A stretch of 64,000 nt of DNA from Nemertoderma westbladi (Eukaryota > Xenacoelomorpha > Nemertodermatida > Nemertodermatidae): contig JAUCBJ010008242.1 of the NCBI GenBank assembly GCA_032718475.1, positions 62,001-126,000 on the forward strand. Direction: 5' to 3'. Numbering within the stretch: the first letter of the stretch is position 1; each line of letters begins with the position of its first letter. Below, piece after piece: positions 1-11,252 of the stretch. The notes beneath the pieces are model-generated. The model saw nothing but the letters and a program-made list of their open reading frames with translations, was not told where the DNA came from and searched no databases. The translations under genes were made by a program, and so were the position numbers.

Positions 1-54
1 GGCCACACTTTGGTTCGTTGCTTAGCCTCGTTTAGTAGCAATTGTCAATAATTA

Positions 55-1520
55 ACTTCTATTCCCATGGAAACTAGAGTTCTCTGGAACTGTTGCTTTA
101 ACCTTTGAAAAAAAATTCAGTACAAATTGTGGTTCAGATAACACATATATATACTGAGTTTCAGAAAATATTGTAGTTTATGTCCAAATTACCGATTTTC
201 TATCAAAATGCATCTGTTTGCAGTGGTTGTCATGGAAACTGAAAAATAGAACAATGTAATTCGGATGCAGAATAAGTCATATAGTGGGGGTAGGGGTTAG
301 TCCCAAGTCATAATACTATTAACTTGTGCTTCAAATTATCATGTTATAAATTTTAACATCTGTTTAGACTTGTTGCTATGGTAATTGGATTGTGTAATTA
401 ACCTCGAATGGATTGTATATGGACCTTACAGATGAGTTGCAAAACCCCAAATTTTGATTTATTACATTATTTTGCTACAAATAGAGTTATTGAATTTAGA
501 CTTGAATGATATAGACTTTAATAAACTCCAGTTACCATGGTAACAAGATATTTCTGGAATGTTTTGAGTTTCACTAAAAGTTCGAACTAGTGGATCCAGA
601 TAACACATATCCCAGTTTCGTAAAATTTTATCGCGAAGTCTATGTCCAAATGAGTTATTTTTGTATAAAAACATCTGTTTTCAGCGGTTGTCATGGTAAC
701 TGCAAAATTAGAACAATGAAATTCGGACGCAGAATAAGTCATATAGTGGGGGTAGGTGTTGGTCCCAACTCAATACTACTTAACTTAGTGCTTCAAATTA
801 TACATTTTATAAATTTTAGCATCTGTTTAGTGCTTGTCTGCTATGGTAACATGGACTATTTTCTAATTAACCTCACAATGGCTTGGATATGGACCTTATA
901 TGAGTTGCAAAACCCCAAGTTTATATATATTACAGTTCTGCTACAAATATAGATTTGAATGATATAGAGTTTAATAAACTACAGTTACCATGGTAACTAA
1001 ATTTCTGGAATAATTTAAGTTTCACTAAAAGTTCCAACTAGTGGTCCAGATAACACATTCCCAGTTTTGTAAAATTTTATCGTGAAGTCTATGTCCAAAT
1101 GAATAAGTTTTGAATAAAAACATATGTTTTCAGCGGTTGTCATGGTAACTGAAAAATAGAACAATGTAATTCGGATGCAGAATAAGTTATATAGTGGGGG
1201 TAGGGGTTGGTCCCAAGTCATAACACCTTGCCCTTAGGCTTCAAATTAACATTTTATAAATTTTAACATCTGTTTATCCCGGTTGCCAAGGTAACTGGAT
1301 TTTCTATTTAGCCTCAATCGGCTCTGCTATGGACCTTATAGTTGTGTTGCGAAACCCCAAGTTTATATCTATTATAGTTTTCCTACAAATAGAGTTATAA
1401 ATATTGACTTGAAATACATAGACTTTTTTTGAAGTCCGTTGCCATGGAAACCAGATTTTTCCTGGATATGAGACCCGGCCCAAAAGATTCGCCTCGTCGA
1501 GTAGTATATACATGCAAAAT
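55..1520. repeat. Satellite of ~152-bp monomers with X-box-like sites, arranged as ~455-bp trimers
   Basis: Three large copies of a roughly 455-bp unit can be aligned by eye (for example the segments after 226, 687 and 1136). Inside each are three related monomers of about 152 bp. Every monomer carries a 14-bp motif of the form GTTRCCATGGYAAC. Sites start at 61, 226, 372, 531, 687, 837, 984, 1136, 1282 and 1438, spaced 146-165 bp. The sites at 531 and 984 are perfect palindromes (GTTACCATGGTAAC); 1282 and 1438 also match the RFX X-box consensus; the others have one or more changes in the left half. Monomers are diverged, so the array is not recent. No ORF in it looks real. Confidence 0.85.
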
Positions 1521-1615
1521 TTCAGGGTACTTTTAAAGGCTAGTTTTTTCGCCTATCAAAAAACCCCAAATCTGCCTCACACAAGTAAAATAGCCCACTA
1601 TGAATAGACCATCTC

Positions 1616-1662
1616 AGCTAAGGAAAATCTTTCTTAGCGAAAGTAGTTGATTTTCCTTAGCT
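1616..1662. repeat. Perfect 14-bp inverted repeat (stem-loop)
   Basis: AGCTAAGGAAAATC at 1616-1629 is the exact reverse complement of 1649-1662, with a 19-base loop. It could be the remnant of a small element. No target duplication was seen. Confidence 0.6.
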
Positions 1663-1757
1663 TCGTGGATTTTGCGACTTTAAAAAAAATTATGACGTAA
1701 GAACTTCAGAAAAAAAAGTAAAATTAATTGGCAAAGATCAGCCACCGTACAGTATCT

Positions 1758-1880
1758 TACGGTATTTCAGGTAATTTATTATTATGGCTTAAGGCATTTC
1801 TTTCCAACCGCAAACAACGTGTTTATTGTGGGAAACCAGTCATCCATTTATTGTGACGTAAATTCTGGCACACCTCAGTT
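1758..1880 (+). pseudogene. LINE reverse-transcriptase fragment (CR1/L2-like)
   Basis: Plus-strand translation gives a run starting YGISGNLLLWLKAFLSNR and ending in SGTPQ. This is the conserved block before the SGxPQG motif of non-LTR reverse transcriptases. One reading-frame slip lies before the second part. The fragment is too short to be functional, is on the opposite strand to the LINE at 2334-3302 and is a separate insertion. Confidence 0.6.
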
Positions 1881-2333
1881 GTAGAGGTAAATTCCATATT
1901 AAAATTAGGTAAATGTGTCGGATTAAAAATAGGTTAAAAATGCCCTTTCACGCTTGCATATAAGTACAGTATAAAGTCAAGTACACAATTACGCCATATC
2001 ATTTTGTCAACTCACTGGTAATGTAAAATGTTTAAATATATACTATAAGTAAATAATTTCGATTCAGAGTATCAAAATATCGGAATTTTGTTTGTTCTGC
2101 ATGTCAACTCGTTTATAACTCGTTTATAGACTCAACTTGCTGACTTACAGTAGTAAACTAAAACTTTATACTTTGATCCGGTTCGTGTATTATATATTGT
2201 TATAGATACAATCCGAACGGAGTAAAATAATGACACATGGGGATTAGCATTACAATTAAATACAGTAGCAATAAATAAAATAACTAAATAAAATATTAAC
2301 TATAAAAAATATGTTTTATGGTTCTAAAACATA

Positions 2334-3302
2334 AATTAATTAATTAATTAATTAATTGAGCTTGATTAGCTCCGCTAAAGTGGGACAGGGCAGGCATTGT
2401 AGTGCGTGAAAAAGTGATCCACAAGAGGCGCCGGAAGAAACTGCATACACATGTAGGTGATGGCTGATGGAACTTCTTGGCGCTGAGACATAGTTTGTGG
2501 TGGAACCCGTGAGCTGTCATGCGGGTAATTAAGCGCCTGATCTTTTGGCCTGAACGCTTCCATGTCGAGGTGTTAAAGGCGGGACCCAGAATGAATTGCC
2601 GCGCATCGAAACTTGCTTCTCGTTCAACACGGAAAGCTCGGTAGTTAGCTAACACATCGTTGTTGAAGACTGAGTTGTTTTTCGACACAATGTCTTCAAC
2701 AAGTGACTTTTCATCAAGAAGATGGAGAGCTAGAGTTGAAGAAGCCGATGTATGTAGCGATAACATGCGTTTGATATGTGCTGTCTTTATTTTGTCTAAA
2801 TCTTTTAGGTGTTGCAATTTGAGGTGATGGCCAATAGCATCAATTGCATATGTAGCCATTGGGGAAATTTTCATTCTAAATATTAGCAAACCAGTTTCCG
2901 TAGTCAGCAGTGGGAGATGATTTAGAGAACCAATCACAGCATAAGCGGATTTCATTTTTTCCTTGATGTGCAAGCTGAAACTCAGGGAAGGTTGCAAGGT
3001 AACACCCAGATACTCATATTTGTTTGATATGGTAACCAACCAGTTTGCCACCATAATAAAATTTATCACAGAGACATAGACGTCCATCTTTTCTAAACTT
3101 TACTATCTTGGTTTTAGTGAGATTGACATCCATCCCATTAGCGTTACACCAAATTTGAAGCACGTTGAGAACGCGTTGGATGTCTTCGCGGTTGTTTGAG
3201 TAAAACACCAGATCATCGGCGTAAAATATGAACTTGATGAAAGCGGCTGCCGTTCGAATTGCTTCAGCGAGGTCGGCAATGTAGAAGATGAAGCACGTTG
3301 GT
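2334..3302 (-). pseudogene. LINE, 3' half: RT from the YADD motif to the C-terminus
   Basis: Minus-strand reading from 3302 gives the middle of a non-LTR reverse transcriptase. The catalytic FYADD motif is near 3215, then come the thumb and C-terminal region, with one frame change near 3050-3090, ending at a stop followed by a (TTAA)n run at 2334-2357 that is probably the LINE tail. The 5' half lies 29 kb away at 32363-33450. At 3302/32363 the two halves meet inside the motif that follows QGDSL, and the reading frame is restored when BEL1 and one GATAG copy are removed. It is 5' truncated: no endonuclease was seen in either half. A relative of the same family lies at 61600-62700. Confidence 0.85.
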
Positions 3303-3307
3303 GATAG

Positions 3308-4482
3308 TGTAAAGGCTTTTGCGGAATTAGCTGGTTATTTTCCCCGCAAAGTACCCTGTAGGCGTTTTAGCGGACATAAAAAGCCGTTTCCTTACTGTAC
3401 AGGTGTTTTAGTGGACATAAAAAGCCATTTCTTCTGTATGTGTACTTTAGCGGACATAACTAGCGATTTTATGTCGCAATACGCCAAAATACTCTTGATA
3501 CAGTGTAGTTCAAGATGACGACATCTATCAGCTGATATGTCCACATGTAACTTTTTCTTTGTTCTTTGTTCGGTCGACCAATCAGAGCGATTTTCATTTA
3601 TTTGTACAGAAACCTCCGGGAAATCCCGCAATGCATTATGGTTTATGTTTACCTTTTTTCCTGATGCCAGAACACCGGCTGTGGAATTATTCTGTGTTTC
3701 AGACTTTAGCCAAAACATTAGAATGGCTTTGATCATAGAAACGTATAACTGTTATTCTGCCATACCTGGCATACCAGACTTGCCGTACCTCTCACCGCAT
3801 TATTTTACTGCTATTTACTGTTGGTTATTAATTGTATCAGTTGATGGAATATTGTTATATTTGGAGAATATCGATAAATAACCATAAAACCCCAATCTTC
3901 TTGATATACTGAAGGTGAGAGACCGGTTACATATAGCAATTGCGACTTACATTAAAGTGGTTTTGGAGTGAATTTAATGCTATTTCATAGGCCCTACAGG
4001 TGTCAGTTGCTGTTCTCTTTATATGTGACTAAAATTAGTGAAGGTCGGCAGATCGGTGTGCCGCATTGTGCAGTAGTGTGCATGACTGTGACAGATAACA
4101 AAGCATCTCCTAAAGAATGCGCTTTATACGTGAATCATTAGCCATCCCGTTGTGTTTAGTGTAAGTCATAACTCTGTTTACATACTTAGAGCGCCACGTC
4201 CTAAAGGAACTGTTGATATTTCCCGAAAGTAAATAATATTTGTCAGAGATTATATATTAACGATCAATCGAATAATACAGTAGGCCTACACCGCAATAAG
4301 GTCAGAGCTTCCGAATCCAGTCTCCCGGGTAAATCCAGCGGGTGAATGGTCGCGCATAGGCTGGCTTCGGCTAATGTAGTTTTATGTGTATCAAATACTC
4401 GTCATAGGCTAAAGTCGATTTATAACCTAGAAGACACCTAAATTTGGCAGGTTAAACTGCTAAAGGTCTAAAAGCACGAACA
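3308..4482 (+). repeat. BEL1 5' LTR
   Basis: This is a 1175-bp direct repeat of 31188-32362, with TG...CA ends and GATAG immediately upstream. Open frames on both strands (3392-3736 and 3537-3881) are kept in both LTR copies. They resemble nothing I recognise and overlap each other, so I treat them as chance. Confidence 0.95.
3365..3459 (+). promoter_or_regulatory. Triplicated U3 motif in the BEL1 LTR
   Basis: A word TTTAGYGGACATAA occurs three times, at 3365-3379, 3406-3420 and 3446-3459, about 40 bp apart. It is present again in the 3' LTR. Short repeats at the upstream end of an LTR are typical enhancer-like U3 repeats. The role is inferred. Confidence 0.5.
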
Positions 4483-6324
4483 ATAACAGTTATTTCTTCT
4501 GATTGCAGTGTAGGCAAGAAATACAGTTTACTATTGTTCTGGTAAGAATAATAACAGCTATTGCTTCTTTATTGCAAAGTAAGCAATAAAGGTAAAAGTA
4601 CCGGTCGACCGGTAACCAGTAGGCCTGACTGCCTAACCACCCGAACCGGTACTTACAGCAGTACAGGTACATCAGTATTATTTCGATTGTGATATATTGT
4701 ATATTGTAGGCTGTTAGGGGATTAGGGATTGATCACCCCTTATTCCTTTGTATGGTCTACTTATTTCTGTCAGTTTTATTTATTTGTAGGTTAATATTGA
4801 ACAGAAGGCGTGTAAGCCTGCTCAGATTGTACAGGTAATTTGTAGGCTGGAATGTTGTCTGACTGTTGTTAAGTCTGAAGAGATTGCAGTGTGTGTAGAG
4901 TGTATGTCCGATAAAGTACTAGTTAGGAACGTGGGGGCTTCCAGTGCTGTAAGGTAAATCCCCCCCTCCCCCCGAAAGAATAAGTCGTACTACTCGGTTA
5001 GAACGCATACTAACTAACCATTTCGGAGTCTGCATGTGCTGTGGTTTATTTAGGCTTGATAGTAGTCTGCCAGCGTTTGGTCTGTATTTTGTTTGTGTAG
5101 TCTGTACGGGTAGCGTAATATTTATTATTCAGAGTTTATGCGATTATTCGCAACATACATACCCCCAAGTTTATTCCTACAGTAATTGTGCTTGTTATAC
5201 ATACCGTTATAGTTAAATTAACCCCGGTACTACATCAGGGCTGTTTGGCGTAGGTAAAGACTGGTGATTTTATGCTCTAGTCACTCCGGCAGATACCGTG
5301 GTTCTTTTAGCTGTACAAGTATTTTTAACTGCTGGTTATTTGTTGTATAAGTACTTGTACCTAATTTAGGGTTTAGTGTACAGTGCTTTCCGAAAGTAAT
5401 TAGCGTGTAGGCAGTATATTTGTGTTGTAAAGTGGTTAATAGGCACGTTGGCTCTGGCAGGCCACGGTAATTAACTTCTAGGTAGGAACACTCCGTGAAA
5501 CATAACGTAGTACTTATAGCTCTACGGCTATAAGTCGTCAGACAGTGGTATTTTTCCTATGTGGACAACGCAGTATATTTACTACTGCTTTATTATTTTC
5601 AAATACCGTAGTATCTTGTCCGTTGTAATAACCAGAAATTCTAACCCTTGTTAGGCTGGTTTGTAGACTTCTTGTAAAATTACCCCTAAAAATTCGTACT
5701 TGTATTTTTTTGTGTTTATTTAGAGATTGTAATCTCACCCCGTATTGTACGTAATTTGTAGTAATAAGTAACTTAGGCAAATTAGAATTATTTGTTTTAG
5801 TGTCCAATACAATAAGTAGCACTTCACTGAGAGCGTACAGCTTCTGTGTAGTGACTCCTTCCCAGAAATAATAACATTTATTTCAAATATTGACAAAAAA
5901 CCCATTAAACGGGTATATATATTATAAATCAACTCAAACCGATTTATAAAATAGTAGGCCTGTCTTACAAAAATTAGGTCTTAATGTCAGTTGGACTACT
6001 GCTTAAATAACGGTAATCAAGTAAAGTAAAGTAAACAAGTAACCCCTAAAATTCAGAAATTCAATTATTCTAAAATAATTGACATACCGGTATTTGCGAT
6101 AGGCCTATTATATATTTCTATATATTTGTGCTGAAATTATATACCGGTATTCTGTAATTAATTCTAGTCTATAATTATACTTATATACTATAAGTGTAAG
6201 CTGTATACCGGTATTCACGATAGGCCTATTATATATTTCTATATATTTGTGCTGAAATTATATACCGGTATTCTGTAATTAATTCTAGTCTATAATTATA
6301 CTTATTCAGGGATTCTTCAGCTCT
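4483..6324 (+). other. BEL1 untranslated leader
   Basis: 1.8 kb between the 5' LTR and the gag frame holds no convincing ORF. There is no TGG-type primer-binding site next to the LTR, so the primer is unknown. A 104-bp segment is tandemly duplicated at 6080-6303. The gag frame has no ATG at its upstream end, so a spliced leader exon or a non-AUG start in this region is possible. Confidence 0.6.
6080..6303 (+). repeat. Tandem duplication in the BEL1 leader
   Basis: About 104 bases containing ACCGGTATT and GATAGGCCTATTATATA occur twice, at about 6080-6184 and 6200-6304, nearly identical. They end just before the gag frame opens. Confidence 0.85.
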
Positions 6325-9300
6325 TTGGAGCGATTAGAGGAACAACTGTTTCAACAACCCCAAGGACCTCAAGAGCAGGGAGAGCTGCTTTATCAAGTTA
6401 GAGAAAGAATTCTAAGAATCAGACTAATCCTATCGGCCTTTGAGGAAGCTTTGAAAAGAAGACAAGACACGTCGTTGCAAGTTGCCGTAAAGACTTGGTT
6501 CCAGCGGGTGGGTCTCAAGGTTCAAGGAACAGCCCAGTGGAAATCTCAGCTGGCTGAGCGCTCAACCCATGGAGAATCAACAGACACTACCTTTTCTCAA
6601 GTGGAAAGCGAAGCGACAGCAGAGAAACCGCAGACGAGGGACGCTATTGACATCTATCTGTCAGACTATCAACGATTTCTAGGTGATGAAGAGTTGAGGA
6701 GACGGCTGGCTGGACTTCGCCCTAATAGTGAAGGAGCCAAGCTTGTGTTGGACGCAATAGATGTGGAAATGTTAGCTGCGAACCAAGCTAAATTTGATGA
6801 ACGCCTCCGCATCGCTAGAGTCCAAGAAGAACAAGTAAAGAAAAAACGTATAGAAGACAGAAAGACAGCAGCAGCGGCAGCGGCAGAAGTTGAAAGAAAA
6901 GCGGCAGCGGCAGCGGCAGCGGCAGAGGCTGAAAGAAAGGTAGCAGCGGCAGAAGCGGAAAGAAAAGCGGCAGAGGCAGTGGCAGAAGCAGAACGGGGAG
7001 CGTCGGAAGAGACCACCCAACTAGAGTTGGAAAATCTTCAAGAGAAGCAAGACTGCATAAATAAACAGTTAACAGCTAGTCAAATGCAGATGATAAGTCG
7101 ATCTACTCCCAAAAGGCAGGGATTTACATCATCTGATGAAGGCGATACCACCGATCCTGAAGGCGGAGGAAATAGATCTCGTCTAAGCAGGCGTAGAAGA
7201 ATGTCCCACCGTCAGAAATTGCCTGATTTGCCCCCAGCTGTTAGAAGGCAACTAGCTAGTACAGACTTAGGTAGTACAGAACCCACAGACCAAATTATTA
7301 GGGCAGCAAGCTATAGTACTATAGTAGAGCCTACTATAGTAGATGAGCCTGAAATAATTAGGCCTGTTCTCGAAGCCACCCCTTCGGTGATAGAGACACC
7401 TGTACTCCCAGAACCTACCTCTAAATTCCCTTTGCATAGCACTAAACTACCTGTGCCCAGCAGAACAGCCCATGAGACAGTTCCTGTCCTGGACTCCGAG
7501 CGAAATATCAATGATTTGTCGCCCGTTGTTCCCCGTCCACCCGCTACTATGTTGGCGGCTCCCGCTTCGGCGGTCGAGTGGGTGGATGAGAGACGGCGGG
7601 GGATGGATCTCCTGCTCGGGCAGATGCAGGAGACTGTTCAACAGTTCAAGGGCACAATAAGGGAAAGTAGGTTAGAGTTGCAAGAAGTGCAGCAGAGTAT
7701 CGCGTTAGAACGCGATAAATTAGTAAATACCCAAAGGGGTATACCACCAACCCCGGTAACAATGTGTCAACCTGTTAGGTCTGAAGTATTTCATGCGCAA
7801 GGTGTGGAGCCTACACGCATCTATACTGCTAGTGAAGTAGAAACTCCAATCTTAAACCCTATTAAGGGTAATTATAAACCTGTTGACAATGGTATTCCAT
7901 ATAGACCTGATCATAATCCGAGAAATTTATATACCGATAACTCGATATTAAATAACACGATGGCCCAAGAAAGTTTTACGCGTCAAATGGCTAGAACCGA
8001 AGCCCGTCAAGCGGTAAAGGTGGGAGAGATCGTCAAGTTCAATGGAGATGAGATGAAATGGTTACCTTTTAATGAATATTACAAAGATAACATACAGAAC
8101 TCTGTGCTATCTAATGGAGAGAAACTTAGATTCCTCATCGAGTGCTTGGAAGGATCTCCCAAGCTAATGGCGTTAAAGTTTATTGGACATCCAGACGGAT
8201 TAAGGCAAGTTTGGGATACCCTAAACATCAGGTATGGTAATAGGAATAACATAGCTGGGTATTTGTATGCAAAGTTGGTAGCGCCCCGAAAGTTTATTAG
8301 CAGCGGGATTATAGAGTTTTCCGATGAGATTCAGGAGATCTGCAGACAATTAGATTGGCTAGGTAAGTCTCATGAGTATCAGAGTGCTATGGTTATTAGA
8401 GCAGTGGCTTCTACTTTACCGAAGGGTGGAGTAGGTACACGCTGGGACAAGAAAGTGTTATATATGATGGAACAACAACAACGAGACCCTACCATGGCTG
8501 ATCTCATGTCATTCTTGGATGGCGAAGTGAGATTACAGCTCATAAAGCAGTCCAGAGAGAAGACATCGGAAAGTAAGGTAAGTGAGAAACCTGTTTCTAG
8601 GAGAAAGGTAACACCAGTGTGTTATACAGACGACGGCGAAAGCCAGACTTCTCAAGGGGAGGATAGCGGGAAAGACACTGAAAGATCTTATTATGTCAAT
8701 AAAACGCCTAAAGAACAGGTAAGTAAATTCAAGTCTCGAACCAATGACAGGAGAGAACAGGTAAGAAAAACTCCTCCTACGTCTCCCAAGAGAATTCAGG
8801 TGAGAAAGCCCGAAGAAAGAACGAGTGTGCATAATGTTATTCAAAATAAGGTAAGTAACATCAAACCAAAATGTGTGCTGTGCGACGGGCCCCACCGTTT
8901 GAATATGTGTGATAAATTCCTAAAGAAATCATTAAAGGATAGACGTGAAGTTATGTGGGATAAGCGGTTGTGTTATAATTGCCTCAGACAAGGACACCAA
9001 CGGCGAACCTGTTACTCCGACACAAGGTGTGCAAAGTGCGGCGCGAAACATCATATCTTGTTGCACACTGAATTTGAAAGAAACAGCCCGAGTCAGGTAA
9101 GTGAGCCCGAACTACATGTCCAATTCAGTGGTGTGAACGACACGGACCAAAGTTCTGAGATGGAAGGATTCTATACGGATGAATTCTCCGACGAAAATGA
9201 ATCCTGTTACCTAATAAATACCGCAGTGTATCGAGCACTTACGTATGAGAAAGAAACCGATAGTGAGCTTCCCCCAACTGCTCGTGACCGACAACCATCT

Positions 9301-9462
9301 TGGAAAGCACCAACTTCCAATGTAGGAATCCGAGAATTTCCCGTAGTGCAGTTGAGAGTCCACGGGCCTAAAAAGAGTTATATAGTGAACGCCCTCCTTG
9401 ACTCCGGCAGCACAGGAACATTCATCGACAAAGAACTAGCCGAAGACATCTTTGCTGGATAA
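6325..9462 (+). CDS. BEL1 Gag and start of protease
   Basis: This open frame of 1045 codons starts at a TTG because no ATG is available; the true start is unknown. In order: a charged N-terminal region; a lysine/alanine-rich coiled coil built from repeated ERKAAA-type units (about residues 170-230); a proline-rich linker; a BEL-type Gag domain (DUF1759-like, about 570-745); zinc knuckles (CVLCDGPHRLNMC near 849, CYNCLRQGHQRRTC near 882, then CAKCGAKHH); and the start of an aspartic protease with DSGSTGTF near 1025. Gag would form the particle and bind RNA through the knuckles. A TAA at 9460-9462 interrupts the protease; the same frame reopens directly after it. Five perfect consensus splice donors lie in or just after this frame. 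Confidence 0.9.
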   Translation: MERLEEQLFQQPQGPQEQGELLYQVRERILRIRLILSAFEEALKRRQDTSLQVAVKTWFQRVGLKVQGTAQWKSQLAERSTHGESTDTTFSQVESEATAEKPQTRDAIDIYLSDYQRFLGDEELRRRLAGLRPNSEGAKLVLDAIDVEMLAANQAKFDERLRIARVQEEQVKKKRIEDRKTAAAAAAEVERKAAAAAAAAEAERKVAAAEAERKAAEAVAEAERGASEETTQLELENLQEKQDCINKQLTASQMQMISRSTPKRQGFTSSDEGDTTDPEGGGNRSRLSRRRRMSHRQKLPDLPPAVRRQLASTDLGSTEPTDQIIRAASYSTIVEPTIVDEPEIIRPVLEATPSVIETPVLPEPTSKFPLHSTKLPVPSRTAHETVPVLDSERNINDLSPVVPRPPATMLAAPASAVEWVDERRRGMDLLLGQMQETVQQFKGTIRESRLELQEVQQSIALERDKLVNTQRGIPPTPVTMCQPVRSEVFHAQGVEPTRIYTASEVETPILNPIKGNYKPVDNGIPYRPDHNPRNLYTDNSILNNTMAQESFTRQMARTEARQAVKVGEIVKFNGDEMKWLPFNEYYKDNIQNSVLSNGEKLRFLIECLEGSPKLMALKFIGHPDGLRQVWDTLNIRYGNRNNIAGYLYAKLVAPRKFISSGIIEFSDEIQEICRQLDWLGKSHEYQSAMVIRAVASTLPKGGVGTRWDKKVLYMMEQQQRDPTMADLMSFLDGEVRLQLIKQSREKTSESKVSEKPVSRRKVTPVCYTDDGESQTSQGEDSGKDTERSYYVNKTPKEQVSKFKSRTNDRREQVRKTPPTSPKRIQVRKPEERTSVHNVIQNKVSNIKPKCVLCDGPHRLNMCDKFLKKSLKDRREVMWDKRLCYNCLRQGHQRRTCYSDTRCAKCGAKHHILLHTEFERNSPSQVSEPELHVQFSGVNDTDQSSEMEGFYTDEFSDENESCYLINTAVYRALTYEKETDSELPPTARDRQPSWKAPTSNVGIREFPVVQLRVHGPKKSYIVNALLDSGSTGTFIDKELAEDIFAG

Positions 9463-10706
9463 CCCAAGTTCCGAACTAAGTTAAACATGTCAGGAATTAT
9501 GCAGGTTTGGAAATCTACAGTAATTGCAGATTACTATGTAGGTGCGTTGTCCACCCCCCAGGATGAACTAGGAGAACACAGTATAAGGTCAGTAAAAATG
9601 GTTGCGATAAAGAACTTCACTACCCGCCAAGTGGAACCTTATAACTGGGATGAGGACGATTTCACCCAGCAGCTTAAGATACCTAGATTCAACACAGACT
9701 ACCCTGGAGTGCAAATACTCATCGGCCAAAATGCGCATGAGGCGCTTGAGACATTGGAGAAACGGCCTGCTCAACCGCAACCACTACAAACCTATGCGGG
9801 AAGAACTAGGGTAGGTTGGTACTTTACTGGCCCTTCCCGTAGAACTCTCATGGAAAGGTTACCCAAAGAACGGGTCTACCAGGTAAGTGAATGGGAAGCG
9901 GAGAGCAGTGAGGTAGACGACACAACTGAGGGAACACCATACTCCTCAGATAATGACGATATCCACCAACTCTTCGACGAGGAGAATACCATCGACCTCC
10001 TTACGGAAAACGAAACTTGGCAAAACCAAGTGAACCTATGTCAACTCATTCGTCCATCAGGACCAGTCGACTATAACGACGAACTGAATGACGTGATAGA
10101 TCGCTACAACGCGAAGACTCGGGATGAACACGCCGTACGATTCTTTACTCAAGAGGCTGTAGAGCCCAATTCCTACGATAAGGCCCTATCGGTAGAAGAA
10201 GAAAGAGCCAAGCAGATACAGGAAACAACTACATGTTTTCTTAAAGATCAAGGTAGATATGAAATTGGTCTGCCATTTCGAAAGCGAGAACCTATATTTA
10301 TAAACAACCGACCCTTGGCGGAGAAAAGAATTGCGCAACTACATCGACGCCTTACGGCAAATGCTTCAGCTAAGGAAATGTACAAAACTCAGTTGAAGAA
10401 ATTTATTGACAAGGGATATGCCGAGCGAGTACCGGAAGAAACACCCATAACTGAGAGAACGTACTATCTAACACATCATTACGTTCCCAAACCCGGTAAA
10501 CCCAACGAAGTCCGGGTAGTATTTGACGGCTCCGCCCTCTACATGGGCCAATCCCTCAATTCCGAGTTGTTGCCAGGACCCAACTTACTCCAATCCTTGT
10601 TGGGAATACTCTTAAGATTACGAAAATATTCAATCGCTTTTGCCTCAGATATAGAAGGCATGTTCTTACAAGTCAAGGCGCTAGATAGGGATCGAGACAG
10701 CCTACA
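9463..10706 (+). CDS. BEL1 Pol, part 1: rest of protease and N-terminal RT
   Basis: Same frame as gag after the TAA at 9460. It contains the rest of the retropepsin region, a linker with the BEL-typical segment around NEVRVVFDGSA, and the RT fingers/palm start with DIEGMFLQV (the first catalytic aspartate region). The frame is cut at 10706 by BEL2, whose 5-bp target duplication is CTACA here and CTACG at 24620-24624. The stretch 10707-10779 that keeps the frame open is BEL2 LTR sequence, not RT. RT resumes at 24620. The cut is in the palm, so no working RT can be made. Confidence 0.88.
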
Positions 10707-11243
10707 TGTGACGGGATCCAAGAGGGATCCCGGTTTATCCGGTTTTAGTTCACGCGTCCCCGCCGTGTATAAAGAGTGAATAAGTTCGTGCTGTTTGTCG
10801 TATATAATATGATATGCAGGTATAGATATAGATATAGATATATTGTCGTATACGGAAGGCGGGATACGGTAACTAAAGTCCCAGTCCTTCCCTAGCTAAA
10901 CTATTGTAACCTAATCTAGCACCGGTATTGCACTGAGATAACTGAATTGGTATTATTACTGCCAAGTGGCTATATTGCACGGTTGGCCTTGTTACTCTAC
11001 CTAATCGATGCCTTTCCCCCCTCTGATTGGTTGATACCCTTGTTGGCGCCCTTTGGAGTGTTCCCGTTCACTCCACCTATTCTCTCTGGGTTAGGGGTTT
11101 GGCCCCTGACCCTCATTGTGTGCTTCTCCTTCCCATTCTCATTGGGATGGCACGAGTTGGTTAATTACCCAATCTCGTGGCTCCCAATATTGCTTATCGG
11201 CTTATAACTTTATGGGGTGTTAGCGGGATTGAATAAGCTAACA
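10707..11243 (-). repeat. BEL2 3' LTR
   Basis: 537 bp, nearly identical to 24092-24619. It has 9 extra bases near 11000 and about two substitutions. It includes a short GATATA run near 10825. Confidence 0.93.
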
Positions 11244-11252
11244 CTCCCCCCC
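11244..11252 (-). promoter_or_regulatory. BEL2 polypurine tract
   Basis: On the minus strand GGGGGGGAG sits immediately upstream of the 3' LTR start TGTTAGC. A purine run in this place primes plus-strand DNA synthesis in LTR elements. Confidence 0.75.

Larger units (their letters stand above)
1521..2333. other. AT-rich noncoding stretch with a LINE relic and a stem-loop
   Basis: Outside the small LINE fragment at 1758-1880 and the inverted repeat at 1616-1662, I see only AT-rich DNA. The last 100 bases (from about 2230) are rich in AAATAA-like words and may be 3' tail sequence of the minus-strand LINE next door. Confidence 0.5.

Noticed and set aside
3392-3881. Overlapping 114-aa ORFs on both strands of the BEL1 LTR, present in both LTRs
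   Set aside because: They are conserved only because the LTRs are copies; no recognisable domain, and they overlap each other.
10707-10779. C-terminal end of the BEL1 RT frame up to 10779
   Set aside because: This part is BEL2 LTR sequence that happens to stay open; RT truly breaks at 10706.
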